From: Corallium rubrum
Lineage: Eukaryota; Cnidaria; Anthozoa; Scleralcyonacea; Coralliidae
NCBI GenBank assembly: GCA_964035015.1
Contig: OZ035997.1
Span: 13,458,036 to 13,522,035, forward strand
DNA length: 64,000 bases
Direction of reading: 5' to 3'
Shown here: in pieces, positions 23,083 to 36,407 of the stretch
Position numbering within the stretch: position 1 is the first letter of the stretch
Layout: each line of letters begins with the position of its first letter
Notes under the pieces: model-generated
What the model saw: the letters and a program-made list of their open reading frames with translations, nothing else
What the model was told of the DNA's origin: nothing
Database searches by the model: none
Position numbers and translations under genes: made by a program

Positions 23083-26000
23083 AACGAACTGTCGAGATAT
23101 AAGGAAGATGGCGAAGTAAGCTCTGCCTTGTTTTCATTCCCTTCTGCAAGAACTCCCAGTCCGCTGGAAGACTTTGATTCTCCCAGGACAAGCCAACTGG
23201 AAATTGGAGATAAGTTTACTCGCCAAGGCACATTCGTCAATAATGTTGTCGTACCTACCTCCAGGTGTGACGATCCTTCGTTTTTTTCTGGCTTGAGTGA
23301 AAGTAACACTCCTGAAAGAGCCCAAGAAAAGCAAGATGATGATGATGATGATGATGATGAGGATGAGGATGATGAAGAAGAAGAGGAAGAAGAAGAGGAA
23401 GTAGAAGTGAAAGAGAATTTGGACAACTTGGCATCAGACGAGGTTGAGGAAGATAATATTTATTTTGAACCAATCGTGCACCTGCCAGGCGAAGTTAAAT
23501 TTCAATCTGGTGAAGAAGGTGAAGATGTAGTTTTTGAAGAAAGAGCGAAACTTTTTCGTTTTGATTCTACAGTAAGTGAGTGGAAAGAACGTGGTGTCGG
23601 CAATCTGAAACTATTGTGGAACGCAAATTCCGGTCAAGCGAGGCTCTTGATGCGTCGTGAAAAGGTACACAAAGTCTGTGCCAACCATTTTCTCACTACA
23701 GATATGACTCTGAAACCTGGAAAAGGGTCAGCGAAATCTTGGGTTTGGAGCACTTGTGCTGATTCATCCGACGATGAAGTAAAAACTGGACAGTTTGCTG
23801 CGAAGTTCGCAACTGAAGAAATTGCAGAAGCATTTAAAGTAAAGTTTGAAGAGCTACAACATAAAGAACCTTGTGATAGGCCGGACTCGCCTGCTGTTTC
23901 ACCATTTGCTACCTACCACCCATTGACAACTATGCGTGTTCTGGATTACAAAGAAACACGAGCAGGAGGTGAAAAATTGCCATATTTGTCATCAACACCG
24001 CGAAAATCAAGTGAACTAACGGTGCCTTCAGCTTCCAAGCCAACCTATGATGTTCAGTCTTCTCATTTTGTTGATGGTCGTTCGCTTGGTCCCTCTTCGC
24101 AGTTGTCGCCCACGCATCAAAACAAGTTCACGTTTTCCACGGGGACGTTTGCTGATTCTGCCGAGGTCAAAATAAATCAGAATGTCGGTAATGCGCCAAG
24201 CCCCAATAATTTTTTGTCACCTGGTTTACCTCAGACATTTCCAGGAGGTTTCAAACCGCCGAGTACACTACAGCAGTCGTTTCAGGAAAGTGAGTCTCGT
24301 ATATCGTCCGATGGAAATTTGAAACAAGGCGCCTTTCAGTTTGGTGCTAAAGGAACATCTGGTGGGTTTGTGTTTCCACCTGTAACCCAACCAACGTTAT
24401 TTCCATCCAAAGACACGGAAACGGAACGTATGTCGACATTTTCCTTCACCTTCCCTAGCAAGCAAGAATCGTCTTCTCAGATTCCTCTGGATAGCGAACA
24501 AATGCTTCAAGCTACTGGTGCTTCCGGTGTGGCAACCGAAGACAAAGCACGTGATGGAGAGATTGTGAGACCTAATGATGGTATCTTTGGCACGTCATCA
24601 AAAAATAACGGTATATCTTTTGGTGAAATAGCATCTCATGTTGGTGAAAGAAACTCTTTTGCGGATGGTCTGTCTGGCGGTAATAAGTTTACTGGGTTTG
24701 GAAGACAGTTATTTCCTGAACCAGACAACGAAAGGCAGGACGAAGAAGAAACGGGGAATGAAGAAATCATTGATTTTAAACCGATTGTTTCTCTTCCGCT
24801 TGTAAAGAATCGAGAAACTGGTGAAGAAGGGGAGACAGTCCGTTTTAGCAAGAGGGCTAAGTTATTTCGATTTGATACGGAAACTAAACAATGGAAAGAA
24901 CGTGGTATCGGTGAAATTAAACTGCTTTACAATTCTGAAACTGGTAAATCTCGTGTAGTTATGAGGCGTGAGCAAGTTCATAAACTTTGTGCGAATCATG
25001 TCATACTGACAAGTATGAAATTGAAAACCAACACAACGTCTGATCGATCGTGGCTGTGGCATACACCAGGTGATATATCTGACGGCGAACCAAAACCTGA
25101 ACGGCTTGCTGTGAGGTTTAAACACGAAGAGACGGCATCAGAGTTCAAAAAAATTTTCGAGGAACTTCAATCCATTGCACCCACGTCGAAAGCATGCGAT
25201 CCTGACGCAGATCAAGATACAACTAGCAATGATAGTCCATCATTGGCGATTAACCCAGCACCTTTTCAACCAGTAGTCAAATCTACAACCAGTGATCTTA
25301 AACTTCAATTTCAACCAGCTATTGGTTCTTGGAATTGTGAATCATGCTTGGTTCAAAATACTCCTCAAACCACTCAGTGCGTTGCCTGTCAAACACCTAA
25401 ACCTGGAGCTGAACCTCCTAAAGAAACCGACAAATCGTTTGCTGGTAACCCAACGTTTTCTTTTGGCAACAGCTTTACATTTGGATTGCAATCGCCAGCT
25501 AAAACTGTCGAGAAACCCTCGGAAACTAGTGATCTAAAATGGCAATTTGCAGCTAAACCGCCCAAAGATAACATCCAACCTTTTTCTGCTCAATCTGGGT
25601 TTAGTTTTGGTACTCTGAAATCAAACAAAGAGACTGGTGTCGAATATGCTTTTACACCCTCTTCTCAGAAATCAGGAAAAGATACTGGCTTTACTTTTTC
25701 ATCTTTGAATGAACCGAGCTTGGCACAGGATACAGCATTCACTTCTATGTCTCAAGCACCAGGTAAAGAGGTGAATAAGTCTGGTTTTATGAATTTCGGA
25801 GCTAACAATGAATCCACTATAACAGATAAACCTGGATTTGTTTTTGGCTCTCGACTACCAATCGAAGAGTCATGTGAAACATCTTCAGAAGTGACAAGTG
25901 AAGACAACATCAGATTGGTATTTCAGCCAGCAAAAGGTTCTTGGGAGTGTGAAACGTGTATGATACAAAATACTGAAACGGCAATCCATTGTGTTGCCTG

Positions 26001-28085
26001 TAAGACGCCTAAACCTGGAACTGAGTCATCAGGCCATACCAAACCTACATTTCCTTTCAACACCAGCGCTGCATCATCAACTGGCTTCAGTTCTTCTTTG
26101 CCAAGTAAACCGGCCGAGAAATCTAAATTTAGTTTTCAAAGTGAAGACAGTTCATCAGATTTCACAGGATTCTCATTTGGTAACTCTCAAGCAACAAGCA
26201 AAGAACCTGGAGTGACCGGTTTTACGTTCCCAATCACTTCAGAAAAAAGTAGTTCTTTTCAGAGCAGGACGACATCCACGCCTTCAACAGATGTTACGTT
26301 TGGTATTCCGACACCAGGTAAAGAAACACCTCAAGCTGTCATGAATGAAAGTCGTCTATCGGATCCCAGTACTTTTGTTTTTGGTTCCCCGGCAAAAGGA
26401 ACTGAATCAGGTAGAACAGGATTTATGTTTGGTTCTGATGAACTAAGCAGTGAAGCTGCTAAACCTGGCTTTACGTTTGCAACCCATGCAGGTCCACACG
26501 TTGGATCTCAACCACCAAATAAAGAGCAAAACAACTTTGGTTTTACTCCACTGGGAGACAATACTAAAACCATGCCGTTTGGCAAATCGGCGTTTGTATC
26601 TTCTTCTACTAAAGCACCAATTGAAGAGACATCGAAGAATAATACCAACACAACGAATTCCAATGACTATCTCAGATTCAATTTCCAGCCCGCCAAAGGT
26701 TCTTGGGAATGTGAGAGTTGTTTGGTACAAAATACCCAGCAAGCAGTTGTTTGTGTTGCATGTCAATCATCTAAACCTGGAGCTCAGGCGTCAAACCCGA
26801 ATGAAACATCTTTTGCTTCTCAATCTAAGTTTACTTTTGGCAACAACGTACCACCATCAAGCGGTTTTACCACGAGTTCCAGTGGCGATCTCAGATTCGA
26901 ATTCCAGCCCGCCAAAGGTTTTTGGGAATGTGAGAGTTGTTTAGTACAAAATACTGAGCAAGCAGTCGTTTGTGTTGCATGTCAATCGCCTAAACCTGGA
27001 CCTCAGGTGTCAAAACCGAATGAAACATCTTTTGCTTCTCAATCTAAGTTTACTTTTGGCAACAACGTACCACCATCAAGCGGTTTTACATTTAGTTCTC
27101 AGCAACAGACCGACATGCCTTTGGCCAGTAAACCTGCGTTTACATTTGGTACAACGTTTCCTCCTTCACCAGGGTTTGGTTCTCAAGCGCCAAGTAAAGA
27201 TACTGGTAAATCTGGTTTCACCTCTGGTTTCGCCGCTGGTGATACTTGGGATAGTTCACTAGCACAATATCAACCGGAGGTAGTTACAAGTGAAACCGAG
27301 GGAACGGACAACAACCGGCTCGGTTTGGGAGAACAGCCGAATGTTTTCGATACTCTAAATCTTTCAGCACAGGGCGGTTTCACTTTTCGTTTAGAGCTTC
27401 CAAAAGAAACTGCTATTTCCTCCACGACACAATCACCGACATCATCATCACCCAGTGGATACTCGAAAGTCATCGATGACAACCCAGAAAAAGAAGACGA
27501 AAATCTAGTGTTCAAACCTATTGTGTCTCTTTCTAGGAAAGTAGACTTCAAAACTGGTGAAGAAGACGAGGTGACGAAGTTTTGCAATCGCGCTAAACTA
27601 TATCGCTTCAGTGAAGGTGTTTGGAAAGAGCGTGGAGTAGGAGAGATTAAAGTGTTGTACGATCCGAAAAGAAAGAGAGGTCGTATTGTAATGCGACGTG
27701 ACCAAGTACATATCTTATGCGCTAATCATTTTATATCAAGTGATATGACCTTGAAACCACATGGTCCCTCTCAGAAGTGTTGGATGTGGTATGCAACCGG
27801 TGATATTGCCGATAATGAGATCAAAAAACAGGTTTTTGTAGTGAAGTTTAAAGATTTTGAGACGGCCATGGCTTTTCAGGATGCGTTTCAAGGCTGTGTC
27901 ATAAATGAAGGTAATTTGTTAGAAGAGTTGACACCAAATGATGATGAGGTGGAAGTGCTTTGGGAATTATGTGCATCACAAGAACAGCGTGATCGGGCTG
28001 CCAAGTTTCTTTTACCTCCTAATTTTTATATCTATGAAAACCAAGTCACAACTGGTGCTGTGGATCTTACTACTTCAGACCAGAG
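23083..28085 (+). CDS. RANBP2: RanBP2 giant exon: RanBD1-3, zinc fingers 1-4, FG repeats, IR motif
   Basis: 5,003 nt, phase 0 to 2, acceptor TTTCTTATAG and donor CAGAG|GTAAGC. It opens by completing the coiled coil (NELSRYKED), then a low-complexity acidic tract (23335-23410). RanBD1 is at about 23461-23862 and RanBD2 at about 24772-25170; zinc fingers (W-x-C-x2-C-x10-C-x2-C) are at about 25324, 25936, 26698 and 26917; RanBD3 is at about 27511-27890. FxFG and FG dipeptides fill the spacers. Each RanBD keeps WKERG and LCANH or VCANH. The tail (27937-28041) has EVEVLWE and LPPNFY, resembling the human SUMO-ligase IR motif (VLIVYE, LPPTFF). A giant central exon is, as I recall, also found in vertebrate RANBP2. 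Confidence 0.95.
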
Positions 28086-31000
28086 GTAAGCAGAATCTTC
28101 TTGGTATAGATAAACTTCTTATTTATTTTTGTTTTTTTGTTTTTTGAGATTTTTTTTTATTTGTGTCGTGGTAAAAGTCTGTTACTGTCTTCAAGAAAAC
28201 ATATCAAACGCTAGTGGCATATGTTTTGCGGTCGGTGCAATATTTACCACGCTAGGTGGGTTCCCCTCCCTGTTAATTAAGATATTTCGGAGCATCCTGC
28301 TATATATGTCATCACTTTCACTACTTTAGTTCCCAGGTACAGTAAAGACCTACCTAATATGAATAAGTTTTCTGATTGGCTATAAGTAACCAATCACATT
28401 GTCGATTATCAATTCGTTCCCATGCTCCTTACTGATTAAGGTTAGGGGAAGGTGTCGGTTAGGTTATCTAAACCAATCAGAAGCCTTCCTTTGATCACCC
28501 CCCAGACGGGGCGATATCTTTCTTAAGGGGACGATATAGAAACTATCGAAAGTGCTATGAAGACTGCCATTTTAGATACCTTGAAATTCAAACCTATCTT
28601 GAGGGAGGTGCCGTTCTGACCTCAGTACGGAGCGCTTTAGAAAAGTTAGGTGGCGTATGGATTGTGTAAGTAAAAATGTTGGGAGCCACTCCACTATATT
28701 CTTATGTAACTTTTCTTGAATTTTTGTTGACCCTTTCTTTCGCGTATTTTACTGGATAAAAGCGTTTGCCATTGGTGATGAAGTGCCATTGGCGATGAAG
28801 TGACATACGTCATGGTCAGAGCCATTTGGGGGGGGGGTCTAAGCGGATCTACAGAAGTGAGTGACTGCTTGGGATGGACGATCCCTGGACGATGGACGAT
28901 CCCTGGACGATGGACGATTACTTATCAAGGGATTAATAACCTCGCAAGTTTAATTTATTCAAAAAAAGAACAAATCCAACCCTATGCCTATTCTCTATTT
29001 TCCTGGGTTACAACCTCGTACGCATGCTCTTTTTTCCGTTTTTGACCGTCATTTTGAATTTTTAAGCCTGGGTACGAGGTTGTTACCGTAGATATAAGAG
29101 GTATAGATTGCCGACTCGGTTCTGGAGACTGGCCCACTATGGGGGATCCAAGATGGCGGCTCAACTGGGCAAAAGCTCAAGTGACCCTAACGGGACAAGT
29201 CACTTTGGGTGGCTCTCAAGAAAAACTAACTGTAAAGAATTGTTTCAAACCTGTCAAGAACCTCAACAACATCAGTATGTTCAGGAAAAAATGTTTCAAT
29301 AGACCTTTCCGCATGAAGTGCGTGGATAACGCGTTGAAAGAGATTTGATTGGCTCTCGCAAAACTTCGGACAAACATTTAAAATTGGCCCATCAGATTTG
29401 TCAAAAAGAAAGATCACGTGATCCATTTTTTCATGCGGAAAGGTCTATTCTCAATGTCCAAATTTTGGATCGGTTAAAGCGATATATTTCAAGAAAAACT
29501 AACTGTAAAGAATTGTTTCAAGCCTGTCGAGAACCTCAACAACATCAGTATGTTTGGAAAAAATTATTAGATTCAATTCGTAATGTCCAAATTTTGGATC
29601 GGTTAAATCGATATACTTTCAGCGATGAAACTCCTTGCTTTTATTTCACTCGTGTTTTTAGCTTAAAGTCCCTTAAGATAAGACGCCTGCTCCGGTGTTC
29701 ACTTGGGCTACTGATTTCTGAAAGCTTCGCGTAGCCTGTGCGTACTCTAGCAAGACAACATGACAACGGCAATGCATAATTGCATAGATTTTCACAAATA
29801 GAATCTATGGTCTTATATGAACTGCTGCGGTGCAGGAAGCGCCGAAGGTTTGCTAATGTAGTTTAGTATAAATACACAGGTGATTATAGAAAATCACGGG
29901 CGCTGATTGGTCGAGCTACTTTGGATTAATTCTCGATAATCACCTACAGCGTTTATTCAAAATGGCCGCCAGCCAAGTTGTCAATACGACAGACGAGGAA
30001 ATTAACAATTTTAAAGAAAATGTTGTTCCTAAAAGTACGAAAATGTGTATTTATACTAAAACAATTATTCGCCTCAGACTCAGTGAATATCGGTGAATAA
30101 TAACCTCGTCTTCGTCTCGGTTATTATACACCGATATTCACCTCGCCTTCGGCGAATTGTTAAATAAATGTAAACAAGGCCGTTTTTCTGAAAATTAAAC
30201 AACGGATCTAATATATTTAGTAGACAAAACCTATAGTGTCGGATTCGGCAAATTTAAGTGATCATTTTGATATAGAATTTATTTAAATTCGGGCAAACAG
30301 AAAATATTTAAACATGTTTTAAAATACACGTTTCCAAATTAAATGTAATGTGACACGCGACACGCGATATCTAGACATGCACTGAACACGTTCAACATAT
30401 TGATATCCCACCGGTATTTGCTCTATTCGATTGGTGCTTATTATTATAGCAAGGCCAGGACCAACCAGTTTTGAAATAGCTCGTTATCTTTTACGTACTA
30501 GGTCTACCGCGATCGCCGGCGTGTGCAGTTGTAAACATTGTAAAGGCTTTGTAGGCATGTTTATGATGAATTGAAGCCAATTGTCAACCGCATTACTGAT
30601 CAACTATAACTCAGTCACTTGCAAAGGTATTCAAACAAGTAAACAACTGAGAAACAGTGAAATGTCTTGCAAATATTCAAAAACATCGATAAAATGGAGA
30701 CAACTCGGCCAAACCTCGGTTTCGCAATTATTAAACATGACTGTTCTCTGACGTCCTTCACTCCTTCAGTATAAAGTTTCCGATTATTTTTAATACACCT
30801 TGATTCGCTGACAGTCCGACTACTCTGACATCTTTGTTTGAGACGACTGCTGGGTAGTGTGCTAAGAAATGTCGTGGAAATATTCAAAAACATCGATAAA
30901 ATGGCAAGAAAAGCTTTGTTCAAGAGACAACTCGCCATGAAAGTGAAATCTCGGTTTCGCAAAGCCTGCTGGGGCAGTATCGTGACCCCAAAAAACAATA

Positions 31001-31559
31001 ATAATAACGCGACCGAAACCTAGACCCGTCTGCCTGCGGTAGCCCAAGTAATAACCTGAGTGTATTGTAGAAATATTTTTGTTAAGATACTTTTGTTTAT
31101 TGTTGACATAGATTGCTAAACTCAGCAAAACACTGCCCCACGACTGGTCATTAACTCTGGTGAATGGCTTTAATTGACAACCAAAACTATCAAAAACACT
31201 TCTGTCTTGAATGTATTCTTTTCTGTTAATTCAAAGCAGTAATTTTCTCAAAAAATCTCCCTCTTGACTTTCGCCAACTTGGTCACTTCAGCCGCCATCT
31301 TGATTTTGCCGATTGAGCCGCCATTTCGGAGCTCCACAGTGGGGACATTATCGAAACAGTGATCCTGTAGTGAGTCCGCAATCTATACCTCCTATATCTA
31401 TGGCTGTCATCCCAAAACGCAAAGCATTGTGGGAATGAGAAAGTAGCGCATAGCCTTGTTCTTAATGTTTGCGTTATGAAAGACTGCCCCTAATTTTTAT
31501 ACTACTTGCATATAGCTTGAGGACCGTCAAGATTAACAGGACCATTAATTGTTTTCTAG
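28086..31559. other. Intron with a 2.3-kb inverted-repeat element
   Basis: No exon recognised. It contains a small foldback (29008-29086, ACAACCTCGTACGC with its inverse) and the large element at 29090-31400. Sequence from 28140 to 28995 shows only short foldback-like words. Confidence 0.6.
29090..31400. mobile_element. 2.3-kb element with terminal inverted repeats
   Basis: The left AGATATAAGAGGTATAGATT and right AATCTATACCTCCTATATCT ends are inverted. A second pair further in holds AAGATGGCGGCT and its inverse. Inside are a nested foldback (29299-29448, ATAGACCTTTCCGCATGAA), direct repeats built on AATATTCAAAAACATCGATA (30667 and 30883), and no transposase that I recognise. Probably a composite non-autonomous DNA transposon. 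Confidence 0.65.
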
Positions 31560-32303
31560 CTCCTCCGATTCCTCTCCGCGGAATGTTCCTGAACCTTCCT
31601 CCGGTATGACACAATCGTTCATATTTGGCTCACCAGATATTTCGTCATTGTCATTTGGCGCACTTGCCAGCAGCCTGGCAGGTTCCAAGCAAGGTTTTGG
31701 TAAATCACCGCAAAGTAAAGGCTTCGTTGATGCTGGTGCACAATTGTTTGGAGAAGAAAGAAATAAACCGGAAAATGATCAAGAGTATGATCCTGAAAGT
31801 GAAGCAAGTGACATTTATTTCAAGCCCATCGTCCATCTTCCTGATAAAGTCGAACACTCGACAGGAGAAGAAAATGAAGAAATAATTTATTGTGAACGTG
31901 TTAAATTGTATCGCTTTGATAAAGATGTTCATCAATGGAAGGAACGTGGTGTTGGAAACTTGAAACTTCTTAAACACAAAACCACTGGACAAGCTCGTGT
32001 GTTGATGAGACGAGATCAAGTTTTCAAACTATGTGCCAATCATGTCTTGACTGCTGATATGGAACTAAAACCAAACGCGGGCTCAGATCGTTCGTGGGTG
32101 TGGCATACAAGTGCTGACGTATCTGATGGAGAAGCAAAAGCAGAACAACTTGCTGCTCGTTTCAAGAATGCTGAAATGGCGAAGGAGTTTAAAGAAAAGT
32201 TTGAACTGTGTAGAGAAGAATTACTGAATTCAACTGCGAGTGGGGAAGATAAGCAAGGGACAGAGAACGAAGAACCTAACGGTGCTTTTGAGGAAGACAT
32301 AAG
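31560..32303 (+). CDS. RANBP2: RanBP2 cassette exon: RanBD4
   Basis: 744 nt, phase 2 to 2, acceptor TTGTTTTCTAG and donor ATAAG|GTAACT. The order is a pre-domain module (ISSLSFGALASSLAG, then GFVDAGAQLFGEE), an acidic stretch, and RanBD4 at about 31814-32220 with [30 protein letters not shown] and SDRSWVWH, followed by a short acidic tail. RanBDs bind Ran-GTP. It is closest to the cassettes at 49435, 37489, 40726 and 44437. Skipping it would keep the frame. Confidence 0.95.
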
Positions 32304-32919
32304 GTAACTAGAATATGCGATTTATTAAAATTGTACAACACTGTATACCTGAATTACCTGAATGCATAGTATAATGAAGTACCATAAGTCAAGCAAAAAA
32401 TACTGCCTAACCATGCGTTAACTAGATATTACAATGGCATGAAACAGCTAACTCGTACCCAGTCGTCTTTGTTTCATCTAAGACCTTTCTCGTCTTAACC
32501 CTTTAAAGCCTGGAGCTTTCCCATTGACGAGTAAAATCGTTTGGCGTTAGCCAGAGTAAAATAATAAAAGTCGTGTTCAGGTCTCAAAGGGTTAAATATA
32601 TAGGAGTTTGCAGTCGCGACAGGAAATTAAGGTTTGTAATTTTTGTCAATGCATTATGAGAATGATTAAATTCGCGCGTGCACATTTCGACTGCAAACTT
32701 TTACTTATTAATAACTTTCCAGAGTTGACTGGGTACAGTGCGTTCGTGTCGTTTAGCGCAAAATACTGTAAGCCACAGTATGGAGCAAAAGCAGTGTGTT
32801 TCGCCGTAGAGAGACCAACGGGGGTGTGGCAAGGAAGTTGAATTGTTTGACATGTAAAAACGAGTATTGCTATTGCGTTTCTTTAGACAGTCTGAAAGAT
32901 TCACATTCTAATTATAATC

Positions 32920-33775
32920 TTACTAGAAATACCTAAATGCAACAACCCCTCGCCCGCTTTTATTTGCTTTTTGAAATACACCCACCCCACCTTCCAATTA
33001 AAATAACCACAAACAAATGATATTCCTAAGGATAATTACATAATTTATGATTAGGATGACTAAAAATGAAAGTTGAACATATCAAAGCAAAACTTACAGA
33101 TTTCATATCAAACTCTGTTTGTAAAAATATATTGTTTTTAGCCATATAGGAGGTTTCCAAAGGAATTACTTTTATGTTTTGCAAAAGCAGGATTAAAAGT
33201 TAACAGCTCAAAAACTACATTTATAATAGGAGATAAAAACAACAGACAACCTTTCAGTCTGTATAATACAGGACAAAAGAAAATGGACAAAGCCTATGAG
33301 TATTATTGATAAGTGCTTGCAATTAAGTCAATGAAAAACATCACGCCCACAGTAGCAAAGAAAGCACGCAAACGTGAAGCTGTATACTGCTTAATAGGTT
33401 ATAATTAATAAGCAAAACTTGAAAACAACATAAGGACAAGGTATAAAACTTTATAACTTAATAATGATAGTTGCTAGATTAAGTTTACAGTATAAACGTA
33501 CGAGTGTCTAAAAGGGTTTCTATTTAAACGTCTTGCCGTTCTTGGCGTTTAGATCGAGTTTTTGTTTACCATATGGCGTTTGGTTTCTTCAGGTTTTCTG
33601 GTTTCTCTTCAAGATATATTAAACCGGCTGTTTGTATCCTTCTTTTATTCGTTGTTTTGCTTCTTTCCGTTTAAAACGAAACCATTTTGTTTCGCAAAAT
33701 ATGGAAATTATATAAGTTTTCTTCAAAGCTAGTCACCAGTGCCCAAATTATTCTTACCGCGTGACACCATACGAC

Positions 33776-33868
<93 letters not shown>

Positions 33869-33965
33869 CCAGATTTTCGACTCCCTTGCTTTTTCTACAC
33901 GCGTGTAAAATGGACTCCACGCGTGTCGAGATTAGCACCTTCACCGGCTCGGAGACTACAAGGCG
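32920..33965 (-). repeat. Dispersed repeat family R1, copy B
   Basis: Inverted relative to copy A. It opens CTAGAAATACCTAAATGCAA, includes AAACCGGCTGTTTGTATCC, GCGTGACACCATACG, a TA run (33777-33860) and TCGAGATTAGCACCTTCACC, and ends at CCGGCTCGG. Confidence 0.75.
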
Positions 33966-34137
33966 CTATTGCTTCTTAAATTAGCCCGTGAATTATCTTG
34001 AGTCATTATCCAAACGGCTTTGCCCATTTGAACGACAAAGTTTACAAAAGTATATATAATTCGACCTGGAATATTGCCACAATTGTAAAACTTACTATTT
34101 CTACTGTGAGATTGTTTGTGCATTTTCTTTATTATTA

Positions 34138-34573
34138 TTGCCAGGATTAAGGTTTGGCGGTTTACCGGGTTTTTTTTTCCGGTTTTATAATTAAACCGGT
34201 TTTTTCGGTTTAGCTTTTAGAAAAACCGGAAAACCGTCACTATCATTTATTTACTGCAACCGGTATTTTGACGTTAATAAGGTACTCGAGTACTCAACAG
34301 TTCTTAAAATTGTTACTATTAAAGATGAGAAAAGCAAAATAAATTTAAAGTTAGCAAACGTTTCCGTGATTTATGCAGTCATTCATAATTATGCAGCCAA
34401 ATTGTGACGTCCAGCGCTATTAAAAATTTGAAATTGCGTTCCTTCAATTAGTTCAATACTGATATTGAGTTAGTTTCTGAAATTTTGAAAAACCGGTTTT
34501 ACGGTTTAACCGGTTCAGAGTTGGACGGTTTGACGGTTTTTATTTCGATCAAAAACCGCCCAAGCTTAGCCAG
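34138..34573. repeat. Inverted-repeat element rich in AACCGGTT
   Basis: The ends GCCAGGATTAAGGTTTGGCG and CGCCCAAGCTTAGCCAGG are imperfect inverted repeats. The interior has several AAACCGG and CCGGTTT words that pair with each other. Confidence 0.55.
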
Positions 34574-35360
34574 GATAACGTCAAACTATTTGGTATTGTT
34601 TTGATGTGTTCATGATTTTTTCTGTTTATATCGACGCTATATCGATTAGACAAGGGGATATTACATATGTACAATCTTTGAGATTTATTACTATAGTTTA
34701 TCATAGCGTAAATATAAGTAAGGATAGGAATTTTAAAGAACACAGTTTACGTAATTTAGCTCCTTTAATTCATACATAACAAAGCTTTGCTTTTAAACCG
34801 TAACAGATGCGTTTACTAATGTTGTTGAAATAAATTTTATTCGAACTTTAGCACATGTCCGACCTTATATACATGTATATACGCAGTCGAAATTCCAAAC
34901 ATGTCTATTCGGAGAACAAAGAGTTAACCTTTTAACGTTTAAAATTATTTCTTTTGTTTTTTGTTCTCCCATTGTTTTTTGCTTTATTTCCTCGTTTATT
35001 CTTTCGTTCTTGTCGTCCGATATACACTGAGCGTTAAAGTGTTAAGTTGTGGCTGGCCTCTCTAGCCGCACTTGCTTCCTCTAGGGAGGAGTTGCTCTCT
35101 TACGCGTTATTCAAATCATAAATTTTATTTTAAAAAGATCGATAGATAACAACCGTAAGGGACGGCGTCTAACTAAAGTCTAACAAAAGAAACTCATGGA
35201 GGTCACAACTTTTGACTCTAGTGAGTTCGCCAACGTAATCGAGTCCCCGCTGACCTAAGTTGTATTGTCATTTCATGTTTCTTGGCAGTTGCAGAAGTGT
35301 TGTAATACTAAAAGAAAAAAGTTCTGATCGTCTTATTACTCTGATTTTTCATTATTTTAG

Positions 35361-36407
35361 CCCTGAAGAATCCAGTTCTACCGAACTCTTTACTACCGCT
35401 GATGAACCCAGTGCCACAGAACAACCTAATGCCACCGAAGATCCTAGCGTTATCGAACAACCCAGTGCCATCGAAGAGTTTGCTTTCGCCAAAGAACCTG
35501 CTGTTGCCAAAGAGACCAGTACTGTCGAAGTCAACAGTGCCCCTGTCCCCGTTTTCCAATTTGGTTCCAAAGAAACGTCTTCATTATCGTTTGCTTCACT
35601 AGCTAGTCAGTCGTCTGGTTTTGCAAAAGATAATGAAGCAGGGAAAGGATTTAGTGGTAGCGGGAAAAAACTGTTTGGTCAACCATCAAATGACGATAAC
35701 GAAGAAGATTATGATCCTGAGAAAGAAGTTGCAGGAACTTACTTTAAACCTGTTGTCTCTTTGCCAGCCATTGTTGAACGTCAAACTGGAGAAGAAAATG
35801 AAATGGTCATCTACAGTCATCGGGCTCGACTTTATCGATTTGACTCAGAATTAAAACAATGGAAAGAACGTGGCGTTGGCGACATCAAAATCTTAGTTCA
35901 TGCTGAAACTAATCGATGTAGAGTTGTAATGAGAAGAGAACAAATCCATAAGCTTTGTGCTAATCATTATATTACACGTGAAATGGAACTGAAGAAGAAC
36001 GCTGGCTCAGATCGTTCATGGGTTTGGTCTGTTAATGCAGATTTTTCAGATGGAACTGCAAAATGCGAACTTTTGGCTGTTCGTTTTAGACATTGCGAAG
36101 ACGCTGCAATGTATCGGGAAAAATTTATTGAATGTCAGAACAAAGTGTTAAATTTATCAGAAATTCAGACTAAAGAAGTGGAAGAACTCAGGTTTACAAG
36201 TAATGTGAGCAGTGATGAAGAGATAGCCTTGGAAGAAAGCGAGGAAGATGTTGTGATAACGTACGAAAAGATTCCGTCTCCTAAAGAGAGAGAACTTGCA
36301 TGCCGCTATCAGCTGCCAGAAACATTTTATTCTGTTGGAGAGAACATGGGACTGGATGGTGACGATAACAATCTTCCACAGCACACTACCGAGGAAATAA
36401 TAGCAAG
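35361..36407 (+). CDS. RANBP2: RanBP2 cassette exon: EPS repeat, RanBD5 and IR motif
   Basis: 1,047 nt, phase 2 to 2, acceptor CATTATTTTAG and donor AGCAAG|GTATTC. It begins with degenerate hexapeptide repeats (DEPSATEQPNATEDPSVI), then the pre-domain module (SSLSFASLASQSSGF, then GSGKKLFGQ), then RanBD5 at about 35745-36140 ([22 protein letters not shown]). It ends with an acidic IR/SUMO-binding-type motif EEDVVITYEKIPSPKERELA and QLPETFY (36241-36333), comparable with human DDVLIVYELTPTAEQKALA. The nearest relative in the array is the exon at 46691. Confidence 0.95.

Larger units (their letters stand above)
32304..35360. other. Intron with repeat R1 copy B and an AACCGG-rich foldback
   Basis: No exon recognised. 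It contains R1 copy B (32920-33965), an inverted-repeat element (34138-34573) rich in AAACCGGTTT-like palindromes, and otherwise AT-rich sequence. Confidence 0.6.

Noticed and set aside
23128..23130. TTG as start codon of the giant RanBP2 exon
   Set aside because: The frame stays open upstream to a clear acceptor at 23082 and joins in phase 0 to the coiled-coil exon ending at 22735, so this is internal coding sequence.
30838..31023. Frame with VEIFKNIDKMARKALFKRQL in the 2.3-kb inverted-repeat element
   Set aside because: Short, resembles no transposase I know, and overlaps a local direct repeat.
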